A DNA stretch of 64,000 nt from Calothrix parasitica NIES-267 (GTDB lineage Bacteria > Cyanobacteriota > Cyanobacteriia > Cyanobacteriales > Nostocaceae). The DNA is taken from the NCBI RefSeq assembly GCF_002368095.1, contig NZ_AP018227.1, positions 8,048,308 through 8,112,307 on the forward strand, written 5' to 3'. Position 1 is the first letter of the stretch. Each line of letters starts with the position of its first letter. This document shows positions 1 through 8,618 of this stretch, one piece after another. Both the position numbers and the translations under genes were made by a program. The notes below the pieces were generated by a model. It worked only from the letters and a program-made list of their open reading frames with translations. It did not search any database and was not told the DNA's origin.

Positions 1-44
1 CCTTATCTCCCCATCCCCCCATCTCCCCATCTCCCCATCTCCAT
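1..44. repeat. CCCCATCT-type tandem repeat
   Basis: Short tandem units of CCCCATCT/CCATCTC lie directly after the stop codon of the first exporter gene. They resemble the short tandemly repeated sequences common in filamentous cyanobacteria. A related CT-rich run occurs at 62505-62590. No coding potential is evident. Confidence 0.7.
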
Positions 45-3000
45 CTACCCAGCTTGAGCTAATTGCTGCTGGTTGAGATAGTAATAATGACCTTTTTTAT
101 TAATTAATTCATCATGGGTACCGCTTTCGACCAATAGACCTTTGTCTAAAACTAAGATTAAATCGGCGTTGCGTACTGTAGATAGACGGTGAGCAATAAT
201 TAAACTGGTACGTCCTTTAAGAATTGTTTTCAAATTGTTTTGAATTACACGCTCTGTTTCAGCATCTAAACTACTGGTCGCTTCATCGAAAATTAATAAT
301 TGAGGATTACCTAATAAAGCACGAGCGATGACTAAACGCTGTCGCTGTCCTCCAGACAACATTCCACCACCTTCACCAATTTGATTTTCGTAACCCATTG
401 GTAATTGCTGGATAAATTCATCTGCTCCAGCCAAATGTGCTGCTTCGATAATTTCTTCCAGAGTTGCTTCGGGGTGAGCGACACTTATGTTTTCCCGAAT
501 AGTTCCGCCAAATAAGAAGTTATCTTGGTCTACTACACCTATTTGCTTACGGAGAGATTTTAGGGAAATTTTAGATACATCATGACCGTCAATAACAACT
601 TTTCCATCTGTCGGAGGATATAAACCTAAAATTAGCTTTGACAGAGTAGTCTTTCCCGAACCGCTACGTCCCACTACTGCTACCGTTTGTTCTGGTTTAA
701 TCTCAAAATTCAGATTCTCTAACACATTAATTTCGCTTTCTGAGTGATAGCGGAATGTGACATTCTCAAAGCGAATATGTCCATCTAGCTCAGATATATG
801 TCTACGGGGGGATGCTAGTAAATTCTCTTCTGGTTCTGCTTCTAATACATCATTAATTCGCTCGGTAGAAATCATAACTTCTTGGAATTCATTCCATACT
901 CCTGAAAGTCGTTTAAAGGGACTGATAACATTTCCCATTAACATATTGAAAGCAATCAATTGTCCAATGGTTAATTGCTGATTAATTACCAGATAAGCAC
1001 CATACCAGAGCAATCCCGTACTCATGATGGTATCGATGCTACCACTAACAATTTGCAGGCGAGTACCAATGATCTGCGCTCGGAAACTTTTCTTAATTAA
1101 ATCATTTAATAGTTCTTCCCAACGCCAACGCACTGTATGCTCTATAGCCATACTTCGCACGGAACGAATACCTGTAAGCGATTGAATCAAGTAGCTATCT
1201 TGCTCTGCTCCAGCGTTAAAAATCTCTCTAGACATGCGTCTTAAAATACTCGTACTTGCAAAAGCCAAGATAAAAAACGGTGGGACAATCAACAGAGTTA
1301 ACAAAGTTAGCTGCCAGTTGTACCAAAACATGACAGCAAGATAAACAACTATGGTAATTAAATCCAGAATGATTGAAAGTGTTTCCCCAGTCAGAAAACT
1401 CTGAATTTTTTCATTTTCTTCAATTCGGGAAGTTATATCTCCTACAAAGCGCGATTCAAAATAAGACAGAGGTAAGCTAAAAGTATGCTTGAGAAAGCCT
1501 ACCAACATCGCAACACTAATACGGTTGGCTGTATGAAACAGCAAATATTGGCGCACCGCATTAACTGCAATACTGAAGAAACCAAAAATCAATAACCCTA
1601 AACCGACAGCATTTAAAGTTGATATGCTACCTTGAACAATTACTTTGTCTAATAAAAGCTGCGTAAATAGAGGTGTTATCAATCCGAAAACTTGCAGCAA
1701 TATTGAAGCCATAAAGACTTCAAATAGTACCCAAGAATGGGGTTTTACTAATTCATAAAATCTCCAAACACCTGAAGTTTCTTCTTTAACTTCTTTCAGA
1801 CCAATGGTGGGTTGCAATAATAATGCATAACCAGTCCACTTATCATTAAACTCCCCATAGCTAATTTTGCGCTGTCCAATAGCTGGGTCGCAAACTATAA
1901 CGTGTTTTTGAGTGATTTCGTAGACAACAATATAATGCTTTCCTTCCCAATGAGCGATAGCAGGTAAAGGCTGCTGCATAAATTTATCAAAGCTGGCTTT
2001 CACGGGTTTGCTAGCAAACCCGATACTTTCAGCAGCAGCAGCTAAACTCCGCAAAGAAGCACCACTACGACCAACATTGGCAATATCCCGGACGCGATTA
2101 ACAGCCAGTCTTTTACCCCAATGTCTAGCAATCATTACCAAACAAGCACAACCGCAGTCAGAAGCGCTTTGTTGTGCGTAAAAAGAATATTGTTTGGATA
2201 GTCGCTGCCATAGATGCTTAGCTTTGGTTGTGGGAGTAGGAAATAATGGTCTTGCTGTCTGCTTTTTACCTGGAGGAGAAGGAAATGGAATTACTTTACT
2301 ATTGTTATTAACAGCCCCGGTTTTAGGAAAAGTTTTATCACTACTATGCTTTTTATAACTAAGCTTTCGTGATGGAATTTGCTCTGATGATGGACTAATC
2401 AAACTTCGCAAATCATCCCACTCTTCAAGGGCTTGGGGCAAATTAGAACTTTTAAGACTGTAGGCTATAGTTGATTGCGTTACCTCCCATTTTCCATCTG
2501 TATCTGTATAAATATTTCCTGCTGTTAAAGTTCTGTTTGCTGCATTTTTTAACTGTCCTCGTCTCAACAATAGCAGTTGACTATCCTCAAACAGCTCGTT
2601 AGTGCTTTTCCCAGGTTCGATATTGTAACGCTCAAATAAACATAAAGCTGTAAATATTTCCTCTGTGGAAGAAATTCGCGATATCTGAGAATTCTGACGG
2701 CACATCAGCAAAATATCCCAAAATTCAGCACGTTGCCGCAAACGCTCTCGAATTCCGGGGTATTTTACTATTAACTTATATATAATTTCCCCGCTCAGAT
2801 AACAGAGTTTCAAACCGGTTGAAGCTCTTGCTGCAAAATTAATATAATTTTCTTCCGGAAATAAGCTCTGCTCTATGAAAGATTCACCATAAGCAACGGT
2901 TGCAATTAAATTATCCGCATCATCAAGAAGTCTAGCTTTACCCGCAAGCACGATAAAAACACCAGGTTTAGCTGACTCAGCTTGCCAAAACAACTTGGTG

Positions 3001-3122
3001 ACCTTTGGTTCAATAATTTCTAATCCCTTCAAACAGCTTTGTATTTCTTCTTTGGTAAGATTTTCACCCAAGGTCGCGATAATTTTTTCGCATAGCTGTT
3101 CTTGGGAAATTACATTCTGCAT
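45..3122 (-). CDS. HetC-like peptidase-containing ABC exporter (PCAT)
   Basis: This 1025-residue protein has four parts. Residues 1-140 form a cyclic-nucleotide-binding-like domain. A C39 peptidase begins near residue 312 with Cys in SDCGCACL (about 321), His in HYIVVYEI and Asp in CDPAIG. An ABC transmembrane domain spans about 455-740. The ATPase domain spans about 780-1015, with Walker A VGRSGSGKTT, signature LSGGQRQR, Walker B LLIFDEATSSLD and H-loop IIAHRLST. All catalytic motifs look intact. The family cleaves double-glycine leaders and exports the cargo across the inner membrane. AGGGGA lies just before the ATG. The upstream 172-residue gene ends 15 bp away, so the two probably share a transcript. 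It is about the length of HetC, but the gene linked to hetP at 33690-36857 is the better hetC candidate. Confidence 0.9.
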   Translation of the reverse strand: MQNVISQEQLCEKIIATLGENLTKEEIQSCLKGLEIIEPKVTKLFWQAESAKPGVFIVLAGKARLLDDADNLIATVAYGESFIEQSLFPEENYINFAARASTGLKLCYLSGEIIYKLIVKYPGIRERLRQRAEFWDILLMCRQNSQISRISSTEEIFTALCLFERYNIEPGKSTNELFEDSQLLLLRRGQLKNAANRTLTAGNIYTDTDGKWEVTQSTIAYSLKSSNLPQALEEWDDLRSLISPSSEQIPSRKLSYKKHSSDKTFPKTGAVNNNSKVIPFPSPPGKKQTARPLFPTPTTKAKHLWQRLSKQYSFYAQQSASDCGCACLVMIARHWGKRLAVNRVRDIANVGRSGASLRSLAAAAESIGFASKPVKASFDKFMQQPLPAIAHWEGKHYIVVYEITQKHVIVCDPAIGQRKISYGEFNDKWTGYALLLQPTIGLKEVKEETSGVWRFYELVKPHSWVLFEVFMASILLQVFGLITPLFTQLLLDKVIVQGSISTLNAVGLGLLIFGFFSIAVNAVRQYLLFHTANRISVAMLVGFLKHTFSLPLSYFESRFVGDITSRIEENEKIQSFLTGETLSIILDLITIVVYLAVMFWYNWQLTLLTLLIVPPFFILAFASTSILRRMSREIFNAGAEQDSYLIQSLTGIRSVRSMAIEHTVRWRWEELLNDLIKKSFRAQIIGTRLQIVSGSIDTIMSTGLLWYGAYLVINQQLTIGQLIAFNMLMGNVISPFKRLSGVWNEFQEVMISTERINDVLEAEPEENLLASPRRHISELDGHIRFENVTFRYHSESEINVLENLNFEIKPEQTVAVVGRSGSGKTTLSKLILGLYPPTDGKVVIDGHDVSKISLKSLRKQIGVVDQDNFLFGGTIRENISVAHPEATLEEIIEAAHLAGADEFIQQLPMGYENQIGEGGGMLSGGQRQRLVIARALLGNPQLLIFDEATSSLDAETERVIQNNLKTILKGRTSLIIAHRLSTVRNADLILVLDKGLLVESGTHDELINKKGHYYYLNQQQLAQAG

Positions 3123-3137
3123 AATTCCCCTAATTCT

Positions 3138-3656
3138 TTAATTACAATTTTGAGAAAATCTAAATGACTGATAGATGTTGCGATGGGTGCTTGGCAAGTC
3201 AGCTACAAACCAATATTCTTTTCTAAAAGAGAAATATTTTATGCTGGCAAAGTTTAGATGTTGCAACAAATATTCATATTTAAAAAAGCCCCACCCCAGA
3301 CAAAGCTGAGTGAAATATTTTTTCAAATGCTGAATATTATATTGACTTAGATATTCACTTGTTACACTGAAAAATTTATCAGCTACTAATCCATAGTATT
3401 TATAAGCGCTATCTGCATCCACTAATAGGCTGAAATCGGATGCTATTTGAGAAAAACCTGCTACTTGACAAATATGAGTTCCGGATTCACTCGTATTTGG
3501 GAGTAATCTTATATTCGGAACTTGCTGATTATATGCTGCACGCAAGCTGACAGGTAAGTTTTTTAACAATTTTTCTCGCCTGCAACGATTCAGCAATTTG
3601 TGTTGCCAAGAATAATATCCTGCAAAAGCTTGTAGGAAACTAAATTTATGTGACAT
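3138..3656 (-). CDS. conserved-looking hypothetical protein, 172 aa
   Basis: I do not recognise this protein. It has no signal peptide or clear membrane segment. It is rich in aromatic residues (many Tyr, Phe and Trp) and has a basic N-terminal stretch around CRREKLLKNLP. It ends only 15 bp before the start of the C39 ABC exporter on the same strand, so co-transcription and a related role (cargo, chaperone or accessory protein) are plausible. It has no GG-type leader, so it is not obviously a substrate. A palindrome resembling a HetR site lies about 135-150 bp upstream. It could also be a lineage-specific orphan. Confidence 0.6.
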   Translation of the reverse strand: MSHKFSFLQAFAGYYSWQHKLLNRCRREKLLKNLPVSLRAAYNQQVPNIRLLPNTSESGTHICQVAGFSQIASDFSLLVDADSAYKYYGLVADKFFSVTSEYLSQYNIQHLKKYFTQLCLGWGFFKYEYLLQHLNFASIKYFSFRKEYWFVADLPSTHRNIYQSFRFSQNCN

Positions 3657-5441
3657 AATTTTTATAAGTTGCCATCAGTAGTAAGGCATCGCTGTAGGTT
3701 ATATCCCCGCCAAGGTTCTACAGTAATGCTTAATTTGCTGTATTGTTGTGCGACTAACCTTGGGAAATTCCCCTAGCATTAAAAGAGCTTAGGGGTATGA
3801 CCCTAGGTTAATACATATGAATTAATCGTTTTCGAGCATCCCAAATTTTATCCATACAATTAATCTCCTAACAAAAAAATAGTAAACTCGAACCTTCAAA
3901 GCCTTTGCAATCAGATAAAGAGTTGTAGTCAAAAATTTATTTACCTACAAGCATTGTACGGTTACTTAGATTGCTTGTTAAGCCTAATTCTTGAAGTTTT
4001 GTTTCTTGGGACTCAAACAAAAAGAAATTATTAACTATTAGAGCCTCTAAATTTAGTTTTTATCAAGAAGGGTCTGAACCTTTACAACAACTAAACCTTC
4101 AAAAATTATATTTAGCAATTATAAGTATTTCAACCTTCCCTATAAATATATAGGCTTATTTTTCTACATTTATGCAATAGGCCGATAGTTTACAATGCAC
4201 TTGCACTATCTACATACACCTGTAAAACACTGATTATGCAAGACTTAAGGAATTAAGAAAATTTTTGAGCTTGTGAAATAAAACTTAAAATTTGACCTTG
4301 GTGATAGTTATCTAACAGGTATAAAAAGACCAATTAGTTATAAGTATCTCCATCAACTTAGCAAAAATCATTATTTTTGCATGCATGTATACTTAGCACT
4401 TTATCCATAGCCAAGCAACATCTGACAATAACCGCTATCTATAGCTATTGGGGTAGACATCGGGTTTACGAAAAACTATAAAACCGGACTTGCAGCACTT
4501 CCTATAATCTTGCAATAGAGATGCTTGTATAAAAAATGCCACAGCAGTAATAATTTTTGCATTATGATTGCCGATTATCTGAGACTCTAAAACGAATAGA
4601 TTTAAATTGATAGCGAAAAGATTATAAATATTTACAGTTTAAATATTATAAACTTTATGCATTCTATGGAATGGCTTAAACAGGCTATCTCAGAAATTGT
4701 CAATACAGGAGTTTGCTAATCAAAAACCCTTTACCCATGCAAAACTGTATGAAATACAGATTGAATTAGATATTAGTAGTCCTCCATACAATTATTAAGA
4801 CCATCGTACTTAATAATAGATTTTTCAGCCTTCTGTCAAGAGTTTAGCACAAAAAGAAACTAGATGTTATCAAAAAAATATAGTTACTTCATGTAAACTT
4901 TAAAAAAAAATAAACCTTAATTTATTATTAAAAATAATCGCTGTTATTGGAGCTTACAATTTATTAAGTATGTTTAAGTGATGATGAGAAAAAACATAAA
5001 CTAAACTGTAAAACCAAATGATAACTTTATTTATTGGTATGTATCGAATATTATTATATTCAACAATCGAAACATATTATTTTTCTTTCAGCCAAGAATA
5101 ATCATATAGCAAGTAACTGTATACTTGACATCTACCAAAAGTCAGAGCGAAAACATTGTGATGTAAGCAACGCTATTACTATAGGCAGTATTTGACATCA
5201 GTTAAAAATGATTTGCTGCGGTACAAAATAATTTTAAATTGCAAAATATTTACCTTTATGCAAGTAGTATAAGCAAGTTTTGTATAGACTAGTGATATTT
5301 TTGCCAAATACATTTTTGCTGACATGTTGAAATATGCTCAACAAGACGACTTATAAAAATTGCTTTCCCTTTTCTGCTCTCATTTAATACTAATAAAATT
5401 TAGTACATGAGTAAAAATTTACTTGTTAGCTACTTCTCATC
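3657..5441. other. AT-rich intergenic region, 1.8 kb
   Basis: No convincing ORF, tRNA or transposon is visible on either strand. The only structured signal I can point to is the AGGGGTATGACCCTAGG palindrome near 3791. The length is unusual for a bacterial spacer and could hide a promoter with a long leader, or a non-coding RNA. Confidence 0.5.
3791..3807. promoter_or_regulatory. candidate HetR-like palindrome
   Basis: AGGGGTATGACCCTAGG has GGGT/ACCC arms around ATG. It resembles GGGGTCTGACCCC found at 33157 between hetC and hetP. It lies about 135-150 bp upstream of the 172-residue gene that precedes the exporter. The match is imperfect and the assignment is inference. Confidence 0.3.
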
Positions 5442-6095
5442 TTAAAACACGATTTTTCGACAGTGAAATGCTTCAGAATAGTGACTTGGAGAGCTAGATT
5501 CAATTCCTCGGATTCTTAAAATAGAACGAAAAGTTTCTTCAGTAAACCACTGTTTGTTATTCTGTGTAGGAAAAGCATCCATTACGTATTTAATTTTCCG
5601 ACGACAGACTGCTTCATCTAAATGCACAAATAAATTGGGAAGTCCTAAATCTCCATCGTATTTAGGAATTTCATATTCTAGAATTAAATGGTTTCTAAAG
5701 GTGTCCCAGGTGTAATCGGATATTAGACGGTGGTCTTGATGTTTATCTTGTCGATGGTGAGTAAAAATTATATCGGGAGAAAATTCTTGCTTTAATTCTT
5801 CAAAAAATTCATGTAATTCTTTACCTTGGAAATAGAGCAAACCACCTTCAAGATTTTTGATTATTACCTTCTTATTCGATACTTCCTTTAAAAATGTATT
5901 GCTACTTAACATCGCTTCCTGGGCTGTTTTTTCGCTAGAACTCAAGACGACCCAATATACAGTGATATTGCTGTACTCTTCGATTAGTTTTAAAATCGTA
6001 CCACCACAACCAATTTCAATATCATCACAATGGGCACCCAAGCAAAGAATTTTTAAATCAGATTCTTCTGTTTGATTAAAATTAAGATTTATCAT
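5442..6095 (-). CDS. PIG-L/LmbE family zinc deacetylase
   Basis: This 217-residue protein has the two PIG-L hallmarks. AHCDDIE at residues 21-27 supplies zinc ligands His22 and Asp25 and catalytic Asp24. HHRQDKHQDH near residue 112 supplies the third ligand. Family members hydrolyse N-acetyl groups from GlcNAc-containing substrates (MshB, BshB, PIG-L), and some act on exported glycans. There is no signal peptide, so it is cytosolic. It follows a run of glycosyltransferase genes on the same strand. A role in trimming GlcNAc-type sugars made by them is plausible but unproven. Confidence 0.85.
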   Translation of the reverse strand: MINLNFNQTEESDLKILCLGAHCDDIEIGCGGTILKLIEEYSNITVYWVVLSSSEKTAQEAMLSSNTFLKEVSNKKVIIKNLEGGLLYFQGKELHEFFEELKQEFSPDIIFTHHRQDKHQDHRLISDYTWDTFRNHLILEYEIPKYDGDLGLPNLFVHLDEAVCRRKIKYVMDAFPTQNNKQWFTEETFRSILRIRGIESSSPSHYSEAFHCRKIVF

Positions 6096-6219
6096 AGAAA
6101 AAGGTTAAAGTTTAAAGTTCAAATATTACAGGTTAAAGGTTTAATAATAGTAGGTTTCAGTATTCATTAATGTCATAATCAAAATCAGGCAGTTTTATGC
6201 ATAGTAGATTTTATAGTTA

Positions 6220-6460
6220 GAGGATGTTTTAAAAGTCTCCGGCGGTTAAAACCGCTACTACATAAGCAAAGTCCCTTCGGGTATCTCCTTCGGAGACGCT
6301 TCGCTAACGCTAGTTTGGGGGACGGAAACCGACACCCCCAACTAGTCTCACCACCTCTGTGGACTAACTGATTTTTAACCCACGGAGGTGGGTTTTGTAT
6401 GTGTAGCCGCGACTTACAGTCGCCAGGTAAGGTATTAAATTCGACTTTTAAAACATCCTC
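6220..6460. mobile_element. MITE-like element, copy 1 (241 bp)
   Basis: Terminal inverted repeats GAGGATGTTTTAAAAGTC and GACTTTTAAAACATCCTC bound the element. It is flanked on both sides by TTA, consistent with a 3-bp target duplication. The interior is GC-richer than its surroundings, with several short hairpins and no transposase. The copy at 30647-30911 has the same ends and a related core in the opposite orientation. Confidence 0.8.
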
Positions 6461-6536
6461 TTAGACAAATATTAAATAGTTCATTACTTATAATTGATAA
6501 TTGCTAGATACGAAGGGATTCTCAACAGCTAAAAAC

Positions 6537-8438
6537 TCAGATATTAAGAGCTATTAAATTAGAAGCTAAGACTTCTCTAACGGGCAATACATCATCATCT
6601 TCGGCAAGCCAGTGAAATAGTTTTGCTATTGATTGAGAAGAGTTATCAATAGAAACAGCTAATTTAATAATATTTAGCGTACCTTCTAGATTGCCATTTT
6701 TTAAAGGAATTAACGCATGAGCTAAACAATAATTAAAGTTACTTATCCGGGCCTTGGCTGTAATTTCTACACGAGAATCGACTGGTAAATAGCTGTGTGA
6801 AATCTCGATAGCTTTACCAGCCTGTACGGCCATTTCTCCTGAATTCCAACTACCGGAAGTCTCGCTATGAGAGTGAACGCGAAAACGAGCTAGCACCTCT
6901 GGTTCGTACCACCAATCATAAAAAGCAGCAATACGTTTATGCAGTTCCCAATCATTTATATTAGGTATTTCACAACTATATCCTCCCAATCGCTCGTGAG
7001 TTTTTCTACGAATAACAAGTGCTGGTGTCATCACCAAACCACATACTCCAATACGCGATAACCAATTTTGTAAAATCCCTTTTTGTTGTGCAGAACTCGA
7101 ACTAATTTCTCCCAATCTTACAGTCTTACCTTTTTCATTAACATATTCAAAACCAGTACAAGCTGCTCCAATATTTTCTGGACAGTTTTGCAGACTCTGT
7201 TGAAGACTAGAATAGAAGCCGGGATACACTGAGTCATCATCATGTAGGACATGAACCCATTCACCTCTGCTCAAGGAGATTCCTACATTCATATTGTTGG
7301 TCGGCCCAATATTTTCAGAATTGCAATAGTAACTAACTATCCCTCCTCCTAAAGAATTTACTAATTCATATAGGGGTGATGTACTTGCATTATCTATGAC
7401 CAGAATTTCCATTTCTGTTTTCCCCGACCATTGCAAAAGCACGTTTGCGAGACATTCAATTATATAGTCGCTACGCTTATATATTGGAATCACTACAGTC
7501 CAAAAAGGTCGCGCTTCGTCTGCTTCTTTTAAAGGTGGAATAGCGGGAAACTGATACTCGCCAACTTTTACATTACCTTGAGGAATAAAAGGAGTCGTCC
7601 GTACAGTACAATTTTGGTCACGTGCAATTGCTTGAGCATAGCTAGGATTAAGCTTTTTCAAACCTTGACGATATATCGCGATTGCTTCTGTTAACTTATT
7701 TTGAGCTTGGTAAATCCTACCCAAGCTATTATAGATATTCCAGTTATCAGAATTTAATTCTAAAGCTTGATAATAAGATGCGATTGCTTCTGGAAATTTT
7801 TCTTGTTCGTGTAATACTGTCCCTAAGCTATAGTGATATTCCCAATTTTCTGACCATAAGGCTATAGCTTGCTGATAGTAGGAAACTGCGTTGTTTAAAT
7901 CTCCTGCCTGTTTGCGGGCAAGACCTAACTTATAATTTAATTGAGCATAGTGAGATTGTTGGTCTTCGACAAGTTGACCTTGAACATGTAAAGTGTTTCC
8001 TAAATTAACATAGGCTTCCTGACAATTTGGTTGAAGTTGTAAAGCTTTTTTATAAGATGAAATCGCTTCCGAATATTTACCCGATTTTTGCAAAGCATAA
8101 CCAAGGTTATTGTGAATTGCTGCAAGATTCGGCTGTATAGTTAAAGCTTTCTGATAAGCATTCACCGCTTGAGAAAATTCTGCTTGGGATTGATAGCAAT
8201 TTCCCAGAACAAACCAGTGCTTGAAGGCAGAAGGTTGGTTCTGTACTGCTGCTGTAAGAAATTTTTGGGCATTTTGGAACTGATTTTGTTGCAGCGCTAG
8301 CGAACCTAAACCATGCAAAGCATCGGGTTGAAGGGGAATTGTTTCTAATATTTGCCGATATATCTGCTCTGCTTTAGTTAAGCGGTTAGCTTGATGATAT
8401 TGAAATGCTGTTTTTAAAGCTTCAGAAATAGTAGACAT
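6537..8438 (-). CDS. TPR protein with family 2 glycosyltransferase domain
   Basis: The 633 residues begin with about eight tetratricopeptide repeats (residues 1-270, units such as AIHNNLGYALQKSGKYSEAI). A GT-A family 2 domain follows from about residue 312 (WTVVIPIYKRSDYI). It has the nucleotide-sugar-binding acidic residue in EILVIDNAS and the metal-binding HDDD motif near residue 400. There is no signal peptide or membrane segment, so transfer should be cytosolic, perhaps onto a protein held by the TPRs. It lies 180 bp downstream of a longer paralogue with the same TPR and GT2 modules, so the pair looks like a duplication. Donor and acceptor cannot be deduced. Confidence 0.88.
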   Translation of the reverse strand: MSTISEALKTAFQYHQANRLTKAEQIYRQILETIPLQPDALHGLGSLALQQNQFQNAQKFLTAAVQNQPSAFKHWFVLGNCYQSQAEFSQAVNAYQKALTIQPNLAAIHNNLGYALQKSGKYSEAISSYKKALQLQPNCQEAYVNLGNTLHVQGQLVEDQQSHYAQLNYKLGLARKQAGDLNNAVSYYQQAIALWSENWEYHYSLGTVLHEQEKFPEAIASYYQALELNSDNWNIYNSLGRIYQAQNKLTEAIAIYRQGLKKLNPSYAQAIARDQNCTVRTTPFIPQGNVKVGEYQFPAIPPLKEADEARPFWTVVIPIYKRSDYIIECLANVLLQWSGKTEMEILVIDNASTSPLYELVNSLGGGIVSYYCNSENIGPTNNMNVGISLSRGEWVHVLHDDDSVYPGFYSSLQQSLQNCPENIGAACTGFEYVNEKGKTVRLGEISSSSAQQKGILQNWLSRIGVCGLVMTPALVIRRKTHERLGGYSCEIPNINDWELHKRIAAFYDWWYEPEVLARFRVHSHSETSGSWNSGEMAVQAGKAIEISHSYLPVDSRVEITAKARISNFNYCLAHALIPLKNGNLEGTLNIIKLAVSIDNSSQSIAKLFHWLAEDDDVLPVREVLASNLIALNI

Positions 8439-8439
8439 T

Positions 8440-8515
8440 CGATTTTGGATTTTAGATTTTAGATTTTAAATTTTAGATTTTAAATTTTAGATTTTAAATT
8501 TTAGGTTTTAGGTTG
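8440..8515. repeat. ATTTTAGATTTTAAA tandem repeat
   Basis: Tandem TTTTAGA/TTTTAAA heptamers lie between the two TPR-GT2 genes. They are of the short tandem repeat class typical of heterocystous cyanobacteria. A similar run is at 55960-56010. Confidence 0.75.
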
Positions 8516-8618
8516 TTTAATTTAATATTTACGTAGTGTTATCAGAAAATATAGGGATTCCCCCTTTTCTTTAAGGGGGTTTTACATAAGTCTTATAATC
8601 GGTATCTTAGGTGAGAAG

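Noticed and set aside
45-3122. Calling this exporter hetC
   Set aside because: The gene at 33690-36857 is the one linked to hetP and preceded by an NtcA box; this one is a canonical paralogue.
3880-3905. ACTCGAACC motif, tRNA-like
   Set aside because: No cloverleaf can be formed with the flanking sequence.
8560-8584. CCCCC/GGGGG hairpin followed by TTTT as a terminator
   Set aside because: The T-run is on the plus strand while both neighbouring genes are on the minus strand; it looks like a dispersed repeat fragment.
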